Below, piece after piece: positions 61,701 to 64,000 of a DNA stretch of 64,000 nt. Location of the stretch: positions 62,001-126,000 of the forward strand of contig CAMCXO010000002.1 of NCBI GenBank assembly GCA_945883565.1, in the 5' to 3' direction. The position numbers and the translations under genes were made by a program. Under the pieces are notes generated by a model that did not search any database, was not told the DNA's origin, and saw only the letters and a list, made by a program, of their open reading frames with translations. The stretch is from Chryseobacterium gleum. Lineage in GTDB: Bacteria; Bacteroidota; Bacteroidia; Flavobacteriales; Schleiferiaceae. Positions within the stretch are counted from its first letter, which is position 1; each line of letters starts with the position of its first letter.

Positions 61701-64000
61701 TTGGGTTCTGGCCGAAATGGGGCCCACCCAGGCACTTGTACCTGATGCCCCACAGTCTTCTTGAATGTAAAATTCGTAAGGTGTATTTGGGTTAAGGCCT
61801 GTTACGTTAAACGGATTGGAGTTTGCAATTACCGTGGTTCCACTGCCAATTACAAAACCTGGGGGCCCATACTGAATGTTCCAACTGCTGGCGGTTGAAG
61901 CCGTCCAACTTAAATTAACACTGTTAAAGCCAATACTCACAACATTAAAGTTAGAGGCTTGAGGACAAGCCGGGGCTTCAATTATACTAAAATCGTCTAT
62001 GGCCAAATCGCCGGTATTACCCAATCGGTTATGGCTAAAGCGCACTTGGAATGTGGTATCTGCATAAGCAGTTAATGGCACTATAGCTTGTTGCCAAGGA
62101 GAAGTTTTGGCCGTTTGCTGCTGACCCGATATAGAGAAAACCTGGTTCCAACCTCCACCCTGATTTACCTCTACAGTAAGAGTTCCGATAGTGGCACCAT
62201 ACATATGGTACCAAAAACGCAATTCAGGAACATTCAAAGGACGTACATCAATAGCAGGGCTAGTTATGGTTGCAATGGTTGTATTTCCAACCAGAACGGT
62301 TTCGGTATAAATGTACTTTCCAGTATTCGCTCCGGATGTGTGATCGGCAGAAGGTCCTGTTGTGGTGCTGTTCGACGCACCGGCATAAGTTCCCCAAAAG
62401 AAATCGAAATCTGCAAAACCCGTATTGCCAACTGGGTTTCGATTCCAGCAATTGTCTATCTGATCATTTGCATTAGAAAAACCCGTTCCACTTACCCAGC
62501 TGCTGCCATCAAAGTTTTCCGTATATGGGGCAAGTACTGGCAAGCAAGCGGTGGTAATGGTTAAGGGGCCAATCCATACACTGTTACCATTAGCACCACA
62601 GTTTTCTTGAATATAAATATCGTAAGTTGTATTGGGTGATAATCCGGTTAGCAAAAATGGTTTGGAATTAGCCGCTACTACAGTTCCGCTACCTAAAGTA
62701 AAGCCAGGTGCTCCGTATTGTACATTCCAGCTTGTTGCAGCATTGGCTGTCCAATCTAAGTTAACATCATTGGAGCCAATGGATAAAGCCAAAAGATTTG
62801 AAGGCTGTGGGCAAGCCGGGGCTTCAATCAAACTAACATCATCTATTGACAAATCGCCATTGGCACCTAAACGGTTGTGCTTAAAACGAAGTTGAATGGT
62901 GTCGTTTGCATAAGCGCTTAGCAAAACCACGGCTTCTCTCCATGGCGCTGAACGGGCGTTTTGCTGTTGACCACTAAGATTAAAAACCGAAGTCCAACCG
63001 CTTCCGTCGTTAACCTCTACTTCCAAAGTTCCAATATTGCTTCCGTACATGTGATACCAGAAATGTAATTCCGGTACATTTAGAGGTGATAAATCTATTT
63101 GCGGAGAATAGATTTCAGCTATTGAACCAACTGTTCCGGTAATCGATTCAGTGTAGATGTATTTCCCTGTGCTGTTTCCGGTCGTATGGTCGAAGGCAAC
63201 CCCTGTAGTCGTGGAATTACCCAAGCCTTGCCAAGTGCCAAAGAAAAAGTTGAAGTTCGCGAACGAAGAATTTCCACTTGGTATACGGCTCCAACACGCA
63301 TCAATTTGGTCGTTCGAGTTCAGAGCACCACTTCCTGAAACCCATGTGCTGCCATCAAAGTTTTCTGTAAATGGTGCTGCAAAGGGTGTACAAAGCGTTC
63401 TTGCTGTAAGTGCGCTGCTCCAGAAACTTACACTTCCGGCAGAACAACTGTCGCGAACATAAAAATCGTAAGCAGTATTTGGATTTAAGCCATTTATAGT
63501 GAATGGATTGCTCGACGCATTTACCAAAGTGCCGGATCCTAAAGCAAAACCACTGGCTCCATATTCTATTTGCCAATTTGCCGCACCTCCGCTTGTCCAG
63601 CCTAAACTGATACTGTTGCTGCTGTTTCCGGTAACATTCAGAAGTGTTGGCGTAAAACACGTAATCGCCTCATCTACGCGAATATCATCTAAAGCAATAT
63701 CGCCATTAAACCCAGTTCCTTTGCGCCCAACAAAACGAACTCTAATGTCGCCTGAGTAAGCACTTAAGGGCACCGTAGCCTGAATCCACTGGGCATTTCC
63801 TGAACTTTGTTGTTGCCCAAATAAACTCCAAACGTTAAAGTCCCAACTTCCATTGCTAAATACATCTACCCTCAAACTGTCGGTAGTTGCGCCATACATA
63901 TGGTAGTAAAAAGAGAGTTCGGGACTGGTTAAGGAAGAAATATTAATTAGGGGTGAGGCAAAAATGGCTCTGCTTCCCGTAGTTCCAAAACTGGACTCTA
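58725..64000 (-). CDS. Giant MAM/FN3/PKD repeat protein with T9SS signal (5' end outside window)
   Basis: Partial: 1,758 codons are visible, and the frame stays open to the last base, so signal peptide and start lie beyond 64000. From N to C: at least four MAM-like jelly-roll units (one partial) each bearing the HMYG, GKYIYTE and SGQQQ motifs, alternating with FN3-like units (IEYGASGFALGSGT-type) every 849 bases; a roughly 100-residue domain with TDTFGDGW; two near-identical FN3 repeats; four PKD domains (WDFGDG, WLFGDG, WSFGDG and a variant); and a type A sorting domain (TVYPNPASSEVFLSW to RFIKE). It looks like a surface adhesin or structural coat, not an enzyme; no catalytic motif was seen. 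Confidence 0.9.
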   Translation of the reverse strand, partial: ESSFGTTGSRAIFASPLINISSLTSPELSFYYHMYGATTDSLRVDVFSNGSWDFNVWSLFGQQQSSGNAQWIQATVPLSAYSGDIRVRFVGRKGTGFNGDIALDDIRVDEAITCFTPTLLNVTGNSSNSISLGWTSGGAANWQIEYGASGFALGSGTLVNASSNPFTINGLNPNTAYDFYVRDSCSAGSVSFWSSALTARTLCTPFAAPFTENFDGSTWVSGSGALNSNDQIDACWSRIPSGNSSFANFNFFFGTWQGLGNSTTTGVAFDHTTGNSTGKYIYTESITGTVGSIAEIYSPQIDLSPLNVPELHFWYHMYGSNIGTLEVEVNDGSGWTSVFNLSGQQQNARSAPWREAVVLLSAYANDTIQLRFKHNRLGANGDLSIDDVSLIEAPACPQPSNLLALSIGSNDVNLDWTANAATSWNVQYGAPGFTLGSGTVVAANSKPFLLTGLSPNTTYDIYIQENCGANGNSVWIGPLTITTACLPVLAPYTENFDGSSWVSGTGFSNANDQIDNCWNRNPVGNTGFADFDFFWGTYAGASNSTTTGPSADHTSGANTGKYIYTETVLVGNTTIATITSPAIDVRPLNVPELRFWYHMYGATIGTLTVEVNQGGGWNQVFSISGQQQTAKTSPWQQAIVPLTAYADTTFQVRFSHNRLGNTGDLAIDDFSIIEAPACPQASNFNVVSIGFNSVNLSWTASTASSWNIQYGPPGFVIGSGTTVIANSNPFNVTGLNPNTPYEFYIQEDCGASGTSAWVGPISARTQCVAFTAPYLETFDGSTWIGGTGALNSNDQIDNCWSRNPLGNTSLANFNFFWGTRQGGGPSTTTGPSTDHTSGTSSGKFVYTEGITGNLGSIAEIFSPLIDLSALTIPELRFWYHMYGSNMGTLEVAVDSGNGFNTIFTLSGQQQTSKAAPWQRGTVNIAAYTNASVQLRFRHNRLGANSDLALDDVSIIEAPPCPDPTQFVVSGQTDVSVSFTYTTAQSGNWRIEYGPSGFTLGSGTVVTGSGSPLTITGLTAGTTYDFYLQDSCNGGGYTAFVGPLTATTASCPTGCFYTLRLTDTFGDGWEGSPGQFHQAGISLNGGAVINYTLPSGNLTTYSISVCQGDILQLGFQNNGAWSNECGIELRDANNTIVFSRPATPGTFPTSILYTDTVDCGFPPPPTCADPSALSASNIGQNSASLSWTSAAGTSRLQYGPAGFALGSGTLIPLVTSLPYNLMGLNAGTAYEFYVQDSCAAGNVSAWVGPFAFTTTTPPACTAPSALSVSNIGQNSASLSWTSPAGTSRLQFGPAGFALGSGTLVPLVTSLPFNLSGLNVGTAYEFYVQDSCAAGNVSAWVGPFAFTTSPCPQPVASFTFTISNLTINVDASASTGGFYSWNFAGQGTAFNPTASFSFGAEGIYTITLINSNACGNADTISQTVAICNPLSVSITNNTLLLSSAFSAVVNSGVPNSFQWDFGDGFTGNGQFTNHTYASAGIYNVQLIATNACNERDTSMITLQVCDSISAGITYTSVGTNFSFNSSGSYGSSSYLWLFGDGNSDTNSNPSHTYSASGNYVVSLVVGNDCGDLDTAFINVTVCQKPEARWTFNVVQTSPLGMTVQFDASQSTGAVNYFWSFGDGATNSTSGFPLHTYGTPGFFYVVSLIVYNSCGDSDTLTSTLAGIGLEDASNIVVLKPTVYPNPASSEVFLSWNLPKSGETVEVDLLDVSGKHMKGWKFEVGTEGLGEWLQIDYLADGVYFIGVKLREQNHIVRFIKE
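59940..60525 (-). repeat. Tandem 279-bp repeat encoding two FN3 units
   Basis: Two copies about 279 bases (93 codons) apart; for instance GAGTTTTGACCAATATTGCTT begins at 60178 and again at 60457. The proteins differ at few positions (for example LQYGPAGFALGSGT versus LQFGPAGFALGSGT), indicating recent duplication or gene conversion. Confidence 0.85.
61340..63905 (-). repeat. 849-bp MAM-FN3 tandem repeat inside the giant gene
   Basis: The conserved HMYG codons recur near 63895, 63050, 62205 and 61356, a spacing of about 845-849 bases or 283 residues. Copies are diverged more than the 279-bp pair, showing an older duplication series that may continue beyond the window. Confidence 0.85.

Noticed and set aside
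58725-64000. Regular repeats considered as CRISPR or a minisatellite
   Set aside because: Repeats are in frame, 279 or 849 bases long and translate to FN3/MAM folds.
1-64000. tRNA, rRNA, riboswitch and prophage signals
   Set aside because: I saw no tRNA cloverleaf, rRNA stretch, known riboswitch core, integrase or phage structural gene by reading; a computational scan could still find short RNAs.

Overview
This window is a contiguous chromosomal piece of a member of the Bacteroidota. The evidence is the many proteins with type IX secretion (T9SS) C-terminal sorting domains, TonB-dependent receptors with an N-terminal carboxypeptidase-regulatory-like domain, a PorV/PorQ-family protein, a 7TMR-DISM histidine kinase and start-proximal promoter elements of the TAnnTTTG type. 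I cannot fix the genus; a free-living aerobic member of Flavobacteriia, Saprospiria or Chitinophagia is plausible. I saw no rRNA, tRNA, CRISPR array, insertion sequence or prophage.

Region 1 (1-13.7 kb, minus strand) is one tightly packed polysaccharide operon read from 13712 down past position 1. In order: Wzx-type flippase, sulfotransferase, Wzy-type polymerase, two more sulfotransferases, a GT4 glycosyltransferase, an exported glycoside-hydrolase-like protein, GDP-mannose 4,6-dehydratase and GDP-fucose synthase, a second GT4 enzyme, a fourth sulfotransferase, a PglC-like initiating phospho-sugar transferase, a PglD-like acetyltransferase, and the first 15 codons of a PglE-like aminotransferase that runs off the window. 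Together they predict a Wzx/Wzy-made, fucose-containing, sulfated surface polysaccharide built on a bacillosamine-like primer sugar.

Region 2 (13.7-28.2 kb) has a TonB-dependent receptor divergent from a strongly codon-biased T9SS beta-helix protein, a putative HTH regulator, a small orphan, release factor 3 (prfC), an overlapping sensor kinase / response-regulator-kinase pair, cysS and folE. A repeat-rich 0.86-kb non-coding stretch (28.19-29.05 kb) follows.

Region 3 (29-36.4 kb, minus strand) is an eight-gene operon behind a Crp-family regulator. It encodes a secreted protein, a membrane-anchored DJ-1/PfpI protein, a membrane-anchored Cys-type sulfatase, an SRPBCC protein, two predicted outer-membrane barrels, a lipoprotein, and a small lipoprotein of the formylglycine-generating-enzyme (FGE) fold that keeps the paired active-site cysteines. 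This looks like a sulfatase supplied with its own extracytoplasmic maturase.

Region 4 (36.8-40.9 kb) has TerC, a Ppx/GppA phosphatase, an SLC13 anion transporter and a translationally coupled FRG-domain protein.

Region 5 (40.9-53.7 kb, plus strand) is a run of export genes: an extracellular EEP-family nuclease/phosphatase with a T9SS signal, a large secreted protein, an OB-fold T9SS protein, a lipoprotein, a TonB-dependent receptor, a PorV/PorQ-family protein and a propeller-like lipoprotein. A minimal CHU_C (type B sorting) protein and a terminator follow. This may be a dedicated nucleic-acid or polymer utilisation and secretion unit.

Region 6 (53.8-64 kb) has a cyanophycinase-like peptidase, a DUF962/Mpo1-like protein, CinA and RuvX (minus strand), dapD coupled to a glycosyltransferase, a perfect bidirectional terminator, and the C-terminal 1,758 codons of a giant MAM/FN3/PKD repeat protein with a T9SS signal, cut by the window end.
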